Source: Ecdyonurus torrentis (taxonomy: Eukaryota; Arthropoda; Insecta; Ephemeroptera; Heptageniidae). Taken from it: 64,000 nucleotides of DNA. This document shows, in pieces, positions 1 to 13,759 of this stretch. The number at the start of each line of letters is the position of its first letter. Position 1 is the stretch's first letter. The translations under genes were made by a program, and so were the position numbers. The notes under the pieces were generated by a model. It searched no databases. It saw only the letters and a program-made list of their open reading frames with translations, and was not told the origin of the DNA. Where the stretch lies: assembly GCA_949318235.1 (NCBI GenBank), contig OX439136.1, positions 1,125,919 through 1,189,918 of the forward strand, read 5' to 3'.

Positions 1-75
1 TTTATTTAAATCCCATCAAGTGTTTTGTTATATAAATACTTATGTTTTTCTCTGGTCTATTCCTTTAAATATGAT
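1..75 (-). repeat. Interspersed repeat family B, truncated by window edge
   Basis: Read on the minus strand this matches the same block seen near 40.8, 45.5 and 47.9 kb: a GGAATAGACCAGAGAAAAAC core, then a TTTATAT..ACAAAACACTTGATGGGATTT segment. No coding capacity is visible. Nature unknown; probably a non-autonomous element. Confidence 0.6.
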
Positions 76-225
76 TGTAAAATTATGAAATTTCCCGGAC
101 AAAAGTATAAATTGTCAATACATTTCATTTTATGTAATATCATTTTTTTCACGTAGATGGTGACCGATATAGAGCGGAAATAAGTCAATAGAGAATCTTT
201 ATTTTCACCACAATTCCATCACTAC

Positions 226-380
226 ATTATTTATATCGAACAAAACCAATACTATATAAAATAAATTTAAATTTATTTTAAAAAAATGTTAATAATAACA
301 TCTGTTAATAATGAAAAAAATTCCAAATTAATTTAATCCACCAATAAAAATTATAGCATTAGTTTTGTTCAATATAAATA
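226..380. repeat. Short inverted repeat
   Basis: TTTATATCGAACAAAACC near 228 is repeated inverted as AGTTTTGTTCAATATAAAT ending at about 379, directly against the pogo-like element. It could be a small foldback or the interrupted flank of an older element. Confidence 0.4.
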
Positions 381-1458
381 CAGTAAAACCTCGATATAAC
401 GAACATCAAATGACCTCGGGAATTGTCATTTTGTTATAACGAAATTCGCTATGACGAAACTGTATACAAAAATGCCGTAAATACATGTATAATTTATAAA
501 AGACGTTAAATTTACGTCAAAAGTTGATATTTGCTCAACTTAAGTATACTAAAATTATTATTTCATAGACTGTTTGAAAAAAAGACACGCGCTACAATAA
601 AAAAACATACATAAAAAATTCAGTACTAGAAAATTATCACGCGGTGGAAAAAAATAGTGCGCGCCTGTAAAGTATGCAGTAAAGAAGAAAAAATGTAAAA
701 ATATTATTTAAAGAAAAAAACGTGGAAATTAAACACTTGCAGAGATGAAACTCCTCAAAAATAGGAGAAACAAACAGCTAGCCTGATCTTTTCACTGGGC
801 TTTTTTTTTTTTTTTTTTTTTTCTTTTTTTTCGTGTTTCTGTAACGCGCAATCAATTTATTGCACTTAATATAGACGTAAATTTTATGTGAAATGAAAGA
901 AAAAAAGAAGTTGACTTTTAATTGAAATGAATTGTTGCTAAATTTATTTGTTTACGCTGATAGCAATTTTAACATCAGAGAGAAAAATTATCAATAAAAA
1001 ATACTTATAGATATTTTATGCAAAATTGTGCAATACAGTATTGGAAATTGTTTATATTTTATAAAAACATTGAAACATTTTGCATACATTTTTTGAATGC
1101 TTAACATTTAATGCACACATCACAGCAATTCACGTAATTTTATATAATTATACTCGATCGAGATGGCCACCAACTTTTTTCATTTTTTTAAGATTTTTTA
1201 TTTATCGCTAGTATTCCGGACATTTTTAAAGTATGAAAGTGCGCGATAAATCGACGAAAGCTTTGATTTATTACTTATTTCAGGCTATTTATGGCTGCAA
1301 TTTTAAAAATTTTTTACTTTGCTAAAATGAAATTTTGTTATAATGGGATTTCCCGATGCTTTTATTTTACATGCAAATTTCGGCGCGACCGGTGAAATTA
1401 CTTTGCTATAATGACATTTTGCTACATCCAAAGTCACTATATTATCGAGGTTTTACTA
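381..1458. mobile_element. Non-autonomous pogo/Tigger-like DNA element
   Basis: The left end CAGTAAAACCTCGATATAAC follows a TA at 379-380. The right end is its inverted counterpart, ...ATCGAGGTTTTACTA. Subterminal blocks with TTTTGTTATAACGAAAT (left) and AAATTTTGTTATAATGGG (right) recur inside both ends. CAGT ends, a TA target and the CCTCGATATAACGAA signature are typical of the pogo/Tigger branch of Tc1/mariner. The ~1.08 kb interior has a poly-T tract (about 801-830) and no long ORF, so it must be mobilised in trans. The last base of the right end and the right TA look mutated. Confidence 0.75.
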
Positions 1459-2589
1459 TTGCATTTCTTTTTAAAATCTTTTGCTTTTATTAAGATGTTT
1501 TTAAATATATATGTCTAAAAGATTTTTACGTGTTAATAATTCTCTTGTGAATAAAATTAAGCTTTAGAAGGAAAAAAAATTTAATTAGCTTTTTGAAACA
1601 ATTTTATTGCAGCTTATTTTAATTGTACATACACACGATTGTGATAATTTAGTTACCAATTCATAAACTGGTGGCAAAATTCCTATGCTTTTCTAATGAG
1701 AAAAACATGCGCTAAAATTAAAGGGTAAAAAAAATTATATTATCAGTATCACAATTATGTGTACAAAATTTTTTTAAAGTCTTTTATGGTTTTAATACAG
1801 CGGCAAAAACAATATCGGTCTGTAGTTTGTACATGCACCTGTCACACCATCAAAAAAAAAAGAAGAAATAATAATAATAATAATAATAGAATGAGGCAGC
1901 GAGAGGCGAGCGAGCAGCCAGGTAGGAAGCCTTGAGTGTTATACACTGCACCTATACTATTTTAACTCTCGCCTGCTCAATACTACTCATTCATCGATGC
2001 AGTATTGTATCGATCACATTTTCGTATAAAACTTTCCGATTTTTAAAATACTATAATTAAAAATTCAATTTTAAAGTTAGAGTAGCAAAACTAACTTCAG
2101 TAGGTAGAAAGCATTTTATACCAGCGCTGTTAAAAAAATCACACTTCTAAATGCTATAGTTACGGCGTGCGTAGGACATTCGCAAACGTCACTTTTTTAC
2201 GTCAACCAAGTGTACATAGCAAATATTTTTTTGCACTATCATAAAATAGACAATCTGAAGATGCTTTTACTCGCATTATGTTCCGATCTATCTTTAATAA
2301 TAACGTCGCTACAGAAGCTCAAAGTCAACATTTGACTCACGAGTTGAAAAAAATTTCATAAAATCACGACTTCGCGGGACGTTTTAATTAGTTGCATTTA
2401 AAATTGTTTTACAAAAAATACGAAATTAAATTGAGTTTAAGAAGACAAAATTTCACATTTATTGACGTTTTTTGTAAAAAAAGTCCCACCAGTGAGTGCA
2501 CGGGAATGATGACGTGAATAACGCTATAAGCTTCATATCACTTTCATTCTGTAAGGCTCTTTGTCAAAATTAAGAACGATATTCAATAT
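1459..2589. other. AT-rich sequence, no gene recognised
   Basis: Contains a short (AAT)n run near 1868-1889 and a slightly GC-richer stretch around 1890-2010. I see no coding frame, RNA or clear element boundary. Oligo-A near 2591-2616 lies just beyond the 3' end of the LINE. Confidence 0.4.
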
Positions 2590-2669
2590 AAAAAAAAAAA
2601 AAAACAAAAAAAAAACACTTATATCTTAATTTTAATACATTTAATACAAAATAATTTTACTCATCCTAA

Positions 2670-4306
2670 TTAATATTGAGTTAGCATATCATGAAACATT
2701 TTTTTTATTTTACGATATGAATCAGCAAAGACATCTACATTTTTTATATAAGTAGTTTCACTACACAGAGATTGTACTCTGTTTAAAAATATATAATTAT
2801 ACACATTGATTCTGCCAAAATCAGTCCTAAACATTTGCGGCATTCTTAATACTCTCCTAGGAACGTGCAAATTTATGCCACTAAGAAGCTCAGAATCAAT
2901 AATGTCACCTTCAATCAATTTTTTTAAGAATATTACATCATTACATTTTCGTCTATCTTGCAGAGTAAGTATCGACAACTATTTACAATATTTTTCATAG
3001 TTATCTCGTACATGATTCCTTTTGCATTTATAATTATACATCCTCACAAATTTTCTTTGACACGATTCAATTACTTGGTCTTTGGTTACATGACACGGTG
3101 CCCACACGGGTGTACCATACTCAGTGATTGGGCGCACTAAGGCAAGATATAAAGTTTTAAGAGAATTGGCACTTAAAAATTTACTATTTCTTTTAATAAA
3201 TCCAAGCATACGGCTTGCTTTATTTCTTACTTTTTGTGTTTGAGTTGTAAAAGTGAGCCGACTATCAAAAATAACGCCCAGATCTTTTGCCTCCGATACC
3301 CTCTGCAAGACAGAATTATTTATATTATAACAGGCTTCAGGATATATTTTGCTGAATTTATTTGTAAATGTAATTACAAAACATTTTGGTAAACTTAAAC
3401 TAATTTCCCATTCACAAACCCAAGCATATAGATTTTGAAGGTCCATTTGAAATTTTATACAATCAGCCTGAGAGGATATAATTTGAAACAATTTTAAGTC
3501 ATCAGCATACATAAGACTTTTACAAAATGTAAAAATTTTTGGTAAATCAGAGACATATATGTGTAAAAGAAGGGGCCCTAAAAGAGACCCTTGGGGGACC
3601 CCTGATGTGACGTCAGCAGGGTCCGACTTTTCACCATTTAAAACTACAATTTGCTTGCGATTTAACAGATAATTTTCAATTATTTTAAAAGGTGTGGTGA
3701 AATATCCAATATTTTTAATTTTTTTATTAGTAAAGAGTGGTACACTTTATCAAATGCTTTTTTAAAGTCTGTATACACTGCGTCAACTTGTTGTTTTTTA
3801 TTAATTGCAGTGGCAAGGAAAGTGTGAAAATTTACAAGGTTTGATACTGTTAATTTTTTAGGGGTGAAACCATGCTGTTCAGGAGGAATGATATTTTTTA
3901 CTTCCTCCCATAATTCTTCATAAACAAATTTTTCACTTATTTTGAGAATATAGGTAAAAGAGATATAGGTCGGTAATTTGAAACTTCAGATTTTTTACCT
4001 GATTTGTGAATAGGTGTGACGTAAGCAATTTTCCACCTATCTGGAAAAACACCTGTTTTAAATATTAGATTAAATATAATTTTAAGTGGTTCTGAAATTT
4101 CTTCAGCAATTTCTTTTACTATTGACAAAGGAATGTTATCAGACCCTGTAGATTTACCATTCTTTAAATTTTTTATTAAACTCATAATTTTTACCTTTGA
4201 AGCAAATTGTTTATACTAAATTGATATTGTTCTACATTTGAAATAATATTAAATTTTGGACCAAAAACAGATGTAAAAAAATCACACAAAAAGCTGCATG
4301 CTTTCT
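2670..4306 (-). pseudogene. LINE copy 1: reverse transcriptase and C-terminal region (broken)
   Basis: Reading down from the insertion: ACSFLCDFFTSVFGP, then NGKSTGSDNIP (fingers), PIHKSGKKSEVSNYRPISL, a frameshift after PIFSK near 3940, EQHGFTPKKLT, YTDFKKAFDKV (motif A), a second frameshift near 3700, SGVPQGSLLGPLL (motif B) and MYADDLKLF (motif C, about 3512). A thumb/C-terminal segment (LGVIFDSRLTF, RPITEYGTPVWAP) reaches a TAG after YEKYCK. The remaining ~100 codons (DRRKCNDVIFLKKLI, ending LTQY) lie downstream in frame. The catalytic aspartates are still present, but stops and shifts make this copy inactive. Confidence 0.85.
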
Positions 4307-4308
4307 TA

Positions 4309-5519
4309 CCCACACAGCACTGAATGACCTTTAGATATCCTACGTATATCCCAAAATATATCCCATTTATCTCCGCTGAAGGTCCACAGAAAATCCAAAT
4401 GTCCCGCCCGCTGGAATATACCATGTAGATCTATGGGATATATTAAAAAAAGTACATTTAATGTTAAATTAAATGCGATATGATAGAAAAAATTTGGGGG
4501 TTTTGGGGGGTGGGGGGTATATAGGCAATGTATTTTTTAACTTTGTTTTCAGTATTTTCCCAATTTTACATGGGCAAATAATAACCCCCAACCCCCCCCC
4601 CCCCAGGTCTGGGGAAGTGCTATTGGTGTGCGGTGTGCGTGCCCAAGTCCGAAAATATTAATGACTTGTCAAAGTTGTGTGATTTCATTTAACATGGGCA
4701 AACCCCCAACCCTCCCCCCCCCCCCCAGGTCGGGGGAAGGGCTTTTGGTTTTTGCCCAAGTCAGAAAATATTCATGACTTAAAGTTGTGTGTCTTCCACT
4801 GAGACACGAAATTGAAGGATATAACATGGATATTCGGAGGATATTATTACCACAACTTTTCAGTCTGACTTAAAAAGTTAGAGATGGATTTTCAAAATTA
4901 AATTAAGTTAATTAATTATTAAAATTGTAGTTGTTTTATGATTTGAATTGTTTGCTTATAATTAAATGCACAAAATCCATACTTTATACTATTTTAAAAT
5001 TAATTATTTAGCACGATATAAAAAAATTAGCATCATTTAAAATTCACAAATAAACGCTGCCCCCTGGTGGATATACCTATGGATATTTGGATATTTTTGG
5101 GATATCTAATAGATATAAAGAATTTAAAATATTAAAGTGACTAAAAAAATCAAATAGCATGAAATATAACTTTTAGGTAAATAAATTCATAACATATATC
5201 ATAAAATCTCTCAATAAAACTAATTTTGTGAGTGAAATTTTATATATCCACTCTTGCATATTCTATGGATATACCAGTGGATATAAAAAAATTGCCCCAA
5301 AATATATTTATGGATTAAAATTATAAATAAAACATAATATAATTGTCAGCTCATGAGAAAAACGGGTTGAAAATAAGTAGATAATTAATTTTGGATTTGT
5401 TTTTTTATATCCAAGCTAAATATCCCATAGACATTCAAGGTTCATATAAAATGGACGGGATATATTTTGGATATTGGGATATCCAATGAATATCTATTGG
5501 ATAAACCGTGCTGTGTGGG
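4309..5519. mobile_element. Non-autonomous DNA element inserted in LINE copy 1
   Basis: The ends are CCCACACAGCAC (left) and GTGCTGTGTGGG (right), a near-perfect terminal inverted repeat. It is flanked by TA at 4307-4308 and 5520-5521. Counting one TA only, the LINE reading frame runs straight through the site, which confirms the borders. The ends are rich in GGATAT/ATATCC subrepeats. The interior holds a ~120 bp imperfect tandem duplication with C14-type runs (about 4568-4790). No transposase ORF. TA target fits a Tc1/mariner-like mechanism, but the family is not identified. Confidence 0.88.
4568..4790. repeat. Two-copy tandem repeat with poly-C runs
   Basis: Each unit contains ACATGGGCAAA, a run of about 14 C, AGGTC(T)GGGGAAG, GCCCAAGTC and ATGACTT...AAAGTTGTGTG. 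The second copy has small deletions. The C runs could form i-motif/G-quadruplex structures. Confidence 0.7.
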
Positions 5520-5521
5520 TA

Positions 5522-7123
5522 GTACAATCAGCTGTTATATCATTATAAGTTACATCAGTAGGTATATTGTGACTTTTCTTTTTATCATTTACATATTTAA
5601 AGTATGATTTTGGATCTACTGTTAAATTATTCTCTATGTCTTTTACATGTTTTATGTACAGTTCTTTATGTAAAATTTTGAATTGCGTACGAGCATCAAC
5701 AAAAGCATCATACGATAGTTTATTATTATTTATTTTGTATTTTTTATGCAGATTTTCCTTAATTTTAATTTTATTTTTTAGTTCAGCATCCCACCACTTA
5801 GGAAATTTACTTTGCTTATTTTTAGCGGTACACAATCTTTATTAGCAGCTTCAAATAAATCATAAAATAACTCGCAAGCATCATTAACACTGAGACATGT
5901 TAACAAATGCCATGGAGAGGAATTTAAAAGAGATTTGAGTTGTTCCACATCAGCTTTACGCCAATTAAATATGTTATTACATTTTGATTTAGGTTTATAT
6001 ATAGGCGTTTTAACATTTATTTTATAGTAAATTGCAATATGATCAGATTTAACAGGATTTTTCATAGGCTGTACATCAATATTATAATCAGGGTTACCTG
6101 AAATGATGAGATCTAATATATTTTTATCTCGAGTTGGAAAAGTTACATACTGTTCAAGCTCCTGGCTATTTAAGAAATCAATAAACTCAACATTTTCAAT
6201 TTTATTTTGAATAATTTCAGGGATAATTTTTTGAGGAGTGACGCAGTCAGATGAAAGAGACCATGTAATGTGAGGTAAATTAAAGTCTCCTGTAATCAGT
6301 AATCCGTCACATTCTCTCATTGTCTCTCTCACTCGAGTAATAGCATTGTCCAATTCCTCAATTTTTTCAACAGTTACGGCAGGTGGAAGGTACACACAAC
6401 CAATAAACAAACTTTTTCTTTGTTTATTTTAATTTCAGCCCATACAGATTCCCCATTATTAAATTCAGACCTAGGTTTTGAGGACACAGTGTCTTTAATT
6501 GCCACCATAACACCACCACCATGTCCTTCTCCGCCTAGCCTGTCATTGCGATATACACAATAATTACCATTCAGTACTTCAGAGTCCTAAATTTTATTAT
6601 TGAACCAAGTTTCCGTGACACAAATGACATCAAAAGTGTTATCATTCATAAATTGAAGATTGAATTCAAGCAGTTTCATATTATTTATACTTCTTACATT
6701 TGCATAACATAAACTGAGATCATTATTACATACAGTATTAACATTAACAGGTCCTGGGTTCAAACTAACATCATTGCAAAGTGCCAGAAAATAAAAAACA
6801 AAAAGTCGTGAGCAGAGTTTTGGCACACAAAATGTACTGTAAAGACATCGATTTTTATTAGTTATTGTTTTAACTCCTCCTTTTTTTATATTATAATCAT
6901 TAATGTTGGTATTCATTACATTATTTTTCAATTCATTAATCACCAGAGTTTTTGTAGAAATAGAAAAATTACCAATATCCATGTGGTGGGATCGTCTTAT
7001 TTTGTATAGGTCGTCATAACTCTCGCTCACATTTTTCCTTACTGCTCCGGACTGTAAAGTCAGAAACAGCAAGAGAAAAAGTACAACTAGGTATGACCAC
7101 GCATTTTTTATATAGATAGCCAT
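5522..7123 (-). pseudogene. LINE copy 1: hydrophobic leader, 2A-like motif and APE endonuclease (broken)
   Basis: The first open block (7123 down to 6590, 178 aa) has hydrophobic stretches at about residues 11-23 (YLVVLFLLLFLTL) and 107-115, then a DVSLNPGP 2A-like motif at about 118-125. The endonuclease follows: ANVRSINN, then VICVTETWF just before a TAG. The frame continues past the stop (RNDRLGGEGHGGGV), shifts by one base near 6411 and resumes with GCVYLPP and GDFN catalytic-type motifs, SDH near 6035-6045, and a linker (FPKWWDAEL) after another shift near 5828. The APE fold nicks target DNA to prime reverse transcription. The 2A position implies the leader would be separated from the endonuclease-RT during translation. 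Not functional in this copy. Confidence 0.8.
6749..6772 (-). other. 2A-like ribosome-skipping motif in LINE copy 1
   Basis: Codons read DVSLNPGP. The consensus is D-(V/I)-E-x-N-P-G-P; here the Glu is Ser while the NPGP core is intact. It lies right after a hydrophobic segment (VFYFLAL). 2A-like motifs are established in APE-type LINEs. Activity with Ser at this position is uncertain. Confidence 0.75.
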
Positions 7124-7135
7124 ATTTAATAAAAA

Positions 7136-8338
7136 AAAAAAAAAAAAAGTGTATAAATTACATGAAAGATTTTTTAAATGTTTTTATTTAAAACTGAACA
7201 ATACATTAAAAATAAATATATAAACTATATATGCTAGAACTATAATTTACATATTATAATTATGTTACCTTTTTTTACAAAAATTATAGAATAAAAATAG
7301 AACACATAAACAAATTATAAACAAAAAATCTGCACAAAAATCTACACTATAGAATCAAAAACACGTGTTTCCCTTACGCGAAGAATATAAACGTAAACAC
7401 AAACACGTGGTAATGCTTCTAAGAATTAGTGACGTCACAAAAATTCACCCCCCATCCGAGTTGAAGGTCCAGGGATCAAATTTCAGCGACGGCGCTAGAG
7501 CGAGCGACGGCGCTAGAGCGAGAGTGAGAAAGTTGACAGTATGAATGATGTGTGACAGATGCAGCACCCAAGAGTAACGGAAAATGTCTAGCTAATTGGC
7601 GCCTATGCAGTCAAGCTTTGTTTTCTTATGTTTTATGTAAATTTGAATTTAATGTTATAATTATGAAAGTATGAAAGATATTTTAAATTAAATTATACTT
7701 ACAGATAGTACTTATTGTAATACATACAATGATATAAAAAACTTATCTGCCTGTTTCGAAAAACCCTAGCATATTTACAAAAACGCAGGAGCTCATCTGA
7801 AGCACAACATCCACCCCCTCCACTAACTCACTCACTAATTAAAATACTTAGTTAATGAATTATAGCAAACTATTTAATGACACAAATAATATATGAAAGA
7901 GATTATTTGTATTAATTATTCAATCTATTAATTTTTTTTTCCAATAATGCAAAAAAAAAAAAAAAACGTAGGCCTATATATCTATATAATACAATATTTT
8001 TTCCAAGGTTATTAATAAATTATAATATAAACCTTGCTATTAAAAAATAAAAAAACAAAATTTTTCATTGTGAAATAGCAGGGATGCATAACAAAACTAA
8101 CATATTTTAAAGTCATGAGAAATATTAAAAAGCTAGGACGCATGCAAACAAGAGAGACGCACGTTTGCTTGCTTGCGGCCGTAATAAATAATCATCATCG
8201 CTAACGTGATATAGTCAGGAAAAAGAAAATTTGCTTGTTTACATGATTTGTGTTGCAAGTTGCATTTCACATCGTTCTAAAACTTTTGGCCAAAACTGTA
8301 CATATAAACACGCGAGCATTCTTTAGGAAGCTTTGAGT
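7136..8338. other. AT-rich flank, possible LINE 5' region; no gene recognised
   Basis: Follows the LINE start codon. A GC-rich patch at about 7440-7560 has a 20 bp unit (GCGACGGCGCTAGAGCGA) twice in tandem and could belong to the LINE 5' UTR. The rest to 8.3 kb is A/T-rich with oligo-A runs and shows no coding frame. Confidence 0.4.
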
Positions 8339-8876
8339 TAACCCTCAAGATGCCGGACTAAACATTTTGCGTGGAAGGCCGAGCCCAGTGCACTGGACCC
8401 TATTTTTATAATTAAATATTACAAAAGGTATCCATTGTACAAAGCTCAAATTTTTATAGACGATCCAAAATTTATTTAGCTGTACAGCAAAATTATTGTA
8501 ACCTTTTTATCGCAATTATGGTAATAGCAAAAAAATAATAACTGAAATTACTTTTGTCCATAAGAAATACATTGACCGCGATTCACAATTTTAAACCTCA
8601 TCAGGTATTAGAGAGGTCGTGTGCCTAAGGTTAGAAAAAAAATAGAGCAAGGCATGCGCGGTTATATAAGATAAAAAAACTTTTTATGATGCGAGGGGTC
8701 GCTAGCAAATTTTACTTTTATAAGAAGAGAATTCTCGAATCTAAAGAATAAAATTTAAAATAGTAGAATATTCCTTTTCATCTCTCTTGTCATATTAACT
8801 CAAACAAATTAAGTTTTTTTTTTTGTTGTTGTTGTAGAAATTAAATAAAGTAAAAATCTAAAATCAAAATTTCTAT
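8339..8876 (+). repeat. Interspersed repeat family A, copy 1
   Basis: Starts TTAACCCTCAAGATGCCGGA and ends near AAATCAAAATTTCTAT. The same ~500 bp sequence recurs at 18.37 and 46.59 kb in the same orientation. The TTAACCC start resembles a piggyBac-type end, but no matching right end is visible. No ORF. Confidence 0.8.
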
Positions 8877-9159
8877 ACTATACATACCCCCACATACGTA
8901 CCCTAATATACACTAGCTCCACACTGCTCCACACAGCTCCACACAAATGCTCCACACACCTAATCCATATATTCCTACTTATGGTCATTTTTAAGGTTGC
9001 CTACGTGATATGGCTAAATTTTGAATTACGTAATTTTCCGGGAATTTTGAATATTTGAGTTGTATTTTATATTAAATCGTATTGTGCGTATGTGGGAAAG
9101 TGTGTTTGTGTGTGTGTGCGTGTGTGTGTGCGTTTGTGCGTGTGAGTGTGTGTGTGTGT

Positions 9160-9606
9160 GTGTGAAAGAGAGAGAGAGAGAGAGAGAGAGGGGGGACTAT
9201 TTTTTAAACAATATACTCAAGCAAACTTTTTTCTCACATACATGCGGTATTATAAAATAACCATAGTTAATTTAAGACAACATTAATTAAATTAATTAAT
9301 TAAATTAATTAGTTAGTTTTTAATAATATAAAAATTTTCTTTTCCAACTCTGAAGTCAAATTGCATTTATAAAGATTTAAAGAACATATTATTTTTAACG
9401 TTTACATTAACAAATTTAAGATTGAAAATAAATGTATGGGAGGGTTGCGGAAGTAAATACTGTCCTTGTTATTTTAGAAATCTAAAAATCTTTACCTACT
9501 AACAAGAAATTTATAAAAATTATAGAAAAGGCTTTTTATTTATAAAAAGAGTGTGTCTGATTTCTTGCAGCGTCAACGATTTTTTCCGCAAACCATTCTA
9601 GTGTTA
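9160..9606 (+). mobile_element. Truncated relative of the 10.8-12.3 kb piggyBac-like element
   Basis: GA tract, then GGTTGCGGAAGT, CTTGTTATTTTA, AAAATCTTTACCT and CATTCTAGTGTTAA, in the same order as the right half of the element ending at 12268 (there CATTCTAGGGTTAA). The left half is not recognisable. A (TG)n/(GA)n microsatellite at about 9100-9190 precedes it. Confidence 0.6.
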
Positions 9607-10212
9607 ATAATACTCTTTAAAAATGCTTTGCAATTTGCATCTTTTTTTCTTAAAATTAACCTAATTTTAGTTCTCAAGGAAAATTTCTCTTCGTTTATAA
9701 CAAACTAGTTTCCTATATATATATATATATATATATCAGTGGCGTGCGGTGGTTCCTGGAGCAGGTCATGCAAGAAACCACGGGGGGTCTGGGGGGCGCA
9801 GACCCCAGAAGAGCCCGCCGCAGGTGCGAATTTTTTTGAGATCACGTGGTATTTTGACACTAAATTGAAAAAGAATATATCTCTTAACAATTAAATACAA
9901 TAAAATTCGATTTATGCAAACTACACACAAATATTGATAGCCAGCTTTGATTTTTTTTTTTTGCTTTTTGTTTAGAACACGATTGTTCATTGTTATTTCT
10001 TTATTTAGTACTTTAGACTTGATAAGAATAGAAAAAACTTCTAAAAAAAAAAGTTCTTTGCTGAACAGCGAGATTGATTTTTTATTGGCTCAAAAAACAA
10101 GATTAACCAATGAATGTGTCTATTTTTTTATTAAGCTAATCATTTTACAGAAGTCTTTTTTTTTTCCCAAAAGAAAAACATTATAATAGTTTATAATTTT
10201 TCGTTTAATTGA

Positions 10213-10437
10213 CTTTTCTAGTCCGAGGGATAAGCGCAAGCTCCGCGAGTGTAACGATGGAGTACAATTCTCACCTCTAACTCTACTAGTAAAAAAAATT
10301 GTACCCCTTGCTCTTTAAAAAGCATCTGAGAAGGGTGTACAGATTTTTATTAACTCGATCACACAGTAAAGGAAATCTGTACTATACGTCAGAGTTTGTC
10401 TCTTTACCCTCCTTGCTTATCCCGCGGGCTAGAAATC
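10213..10437. mobile_element. Small inverted-repeat element (MITE)
   Basis: Left TTTTCTAGTCCGAGGGATAAG and right CTTATCCCGCGGGCTAGAAA are inverted copies with few mismatches. It lies inside the 9737-12987 element. ~225 bp, no coding capacity. Confidence 0.6.
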
Positions 10438-10526
10438 TAATATTAACTACTAATTTTTCTTTAATTATTTTAGAGAAGATCGAACACAAATATTAAATAT
10501 ATTAGGTTCTAAATTTAGAACATTGG

Positions 10527-12402
<1,876 letters not shown>

Positions 12403-12987
12403 TAAGTCGCTTTAAAAGAATCTGATTCTTAGTTTTGCGTGCAAAGTATGGCCATATTCTTATATATTTTTATTTACATTACTTGTATGTATAAGTTATA
12501 TATGTTACTGTACGTTATTTATTTGGATTATTTGATTTTTAAAACTTGCTTCGTTGGCGCCAATCGCCTCTATGATTTTCATCGTTTTCATTCAGATTTT
12601 GGATCTTTCGCGCTATGATTTCTTTCAGACAATCAAAAATCTAAATGAACTTGCGCAGTGATTCTGCGCCGCCCATGCAGTTTTAGAAATCACATTTTTG
12701 TTGGTGTATTGAAACGTGTGTTAAATTTCTGTAAATGCTGCGTTTGCTACCCCTACAGTGCTTCTCGCTATAGCATAGCTTCACCACGCAGTCTAGTCGA
12801 TTGCATATTTTACCACCTCTACTTCTTTTCCCCTCTTTTCTTACAAAACATTATCTGCTGCGCATTAGTTTTTAAAACATTATGAACTGAACAGTGGAAA
12901 TATTTTAAACTAAAGAAAAATTAATATTCTGGAATAAATAACTACTCATGCATTGCATTAATTGCATATATGGACCGCACGCCACTG

Positions 12988-13028
12988 ATATATATATTAT
13001 TATTATTATTAATAAAAAATATATATAA

Positions 13029-13107
<79 letters not shown>
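12988..13107. repeat. (TA)n microsatellite
   Basis: Long TA run with a few AAT/ATTATT interruptions, abutting the right end of the CAGTGGCG element; a shorter (TA)n abuts its left end at 9712-9736. Confidence 0.95.
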
Positions 13108-13111
<4 letters not shown>

Positions 13112-13750
13112 TTTTTTTAAAAGCGCGCACGTTTAAATTCAATGACCCACTTACTTACAGTCTTAAATGATATAGCAGATTTACCTAACGATTCTGTAAA
13201 GGCATTGTGGATATGTGTCGCTTTCTAGCCTATTAATACGAAGTATTTAGTAAGAGCGCGGTACTCAATTTTGTCCATTTTTAGACATGTATCGAGATTG
13301 CTTACTTTTACGTGCTTTAAACAAAGCAGCTGTTACTATACTATAAAAAGTTAAAAGTTTTTTTTTAACTTTTTGAATATATGTTAGTGCTACTAGAAAC
13401 AAAAAATTGGAACAGATGCTACATCTAATTGTTATTAATTGAACTTTCTGACCAGCCTAATTAGATCTAGAATTATGTTTTTAAATACTTATTCTTTGAT
13501 TACTAAAAATACATGTTGTTTTTAAAAAACGCACGATTTAATTCTTAAATTTAGACATGATGTTAAGTCAGTAAAATAACAATTTATACATCAAACGAAC
13601 GCTTTAGTTTTGACATTTTTAAAAATATGCACAGTTTTATTTTTCAGTAAATTGTTTACTTTTTATTTGCCAAATAGCGCAAAATGCCAAATTGCCAAAA
13701 CGCACGCCTTTTTTGTAACAATTTTAAGCATGTTTTTTCTCAGTAAGCAA
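13108..13750. other. AT-rich sequence before transposase remnant, no gene recognised
   Basis: Only short ORFs. It may include the degraded left part of the mariner-like element whose coding remnant starts near 13760, but no terminal repeat was found. Confidence 0.35.
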
Positions 13751-13759
13751 AAACAGAAA

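Larger units (their letters stand above)
2620..7135 (-). mobile_element. Degenerate CR1-like non-LTR retrotransposon (LINE copy 1)
   Basis: Minus strand. In order it encodes a leader with two hydrophobic segments, a 2A-like motif, an APE-type endonuclease and a reverse transcriptase with the YADD motif. APE endonuclease fused to RT is the layout of CR1/L2/Rex-type LINEs. The copy is old: TAG codons at 6587-6589 and just upstream of 2978, frameshifts near 6411, 5828, 3940 and 3700, and a 1.2 kb transposon at 4309-5519. The 5' UTR may extend to about 7.6 kb; that limit is not visible. The 3' end is near the oligo-A at about 2.6 kb. Confidence 0.85.

Noticed and set aside
6749..6772. 2A motif as a sign of an integrated virus
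   Set aside because: It is flanked by APE endonuclease and RT of a non-LTR element; no capsid or viral polymerase motifs are present.
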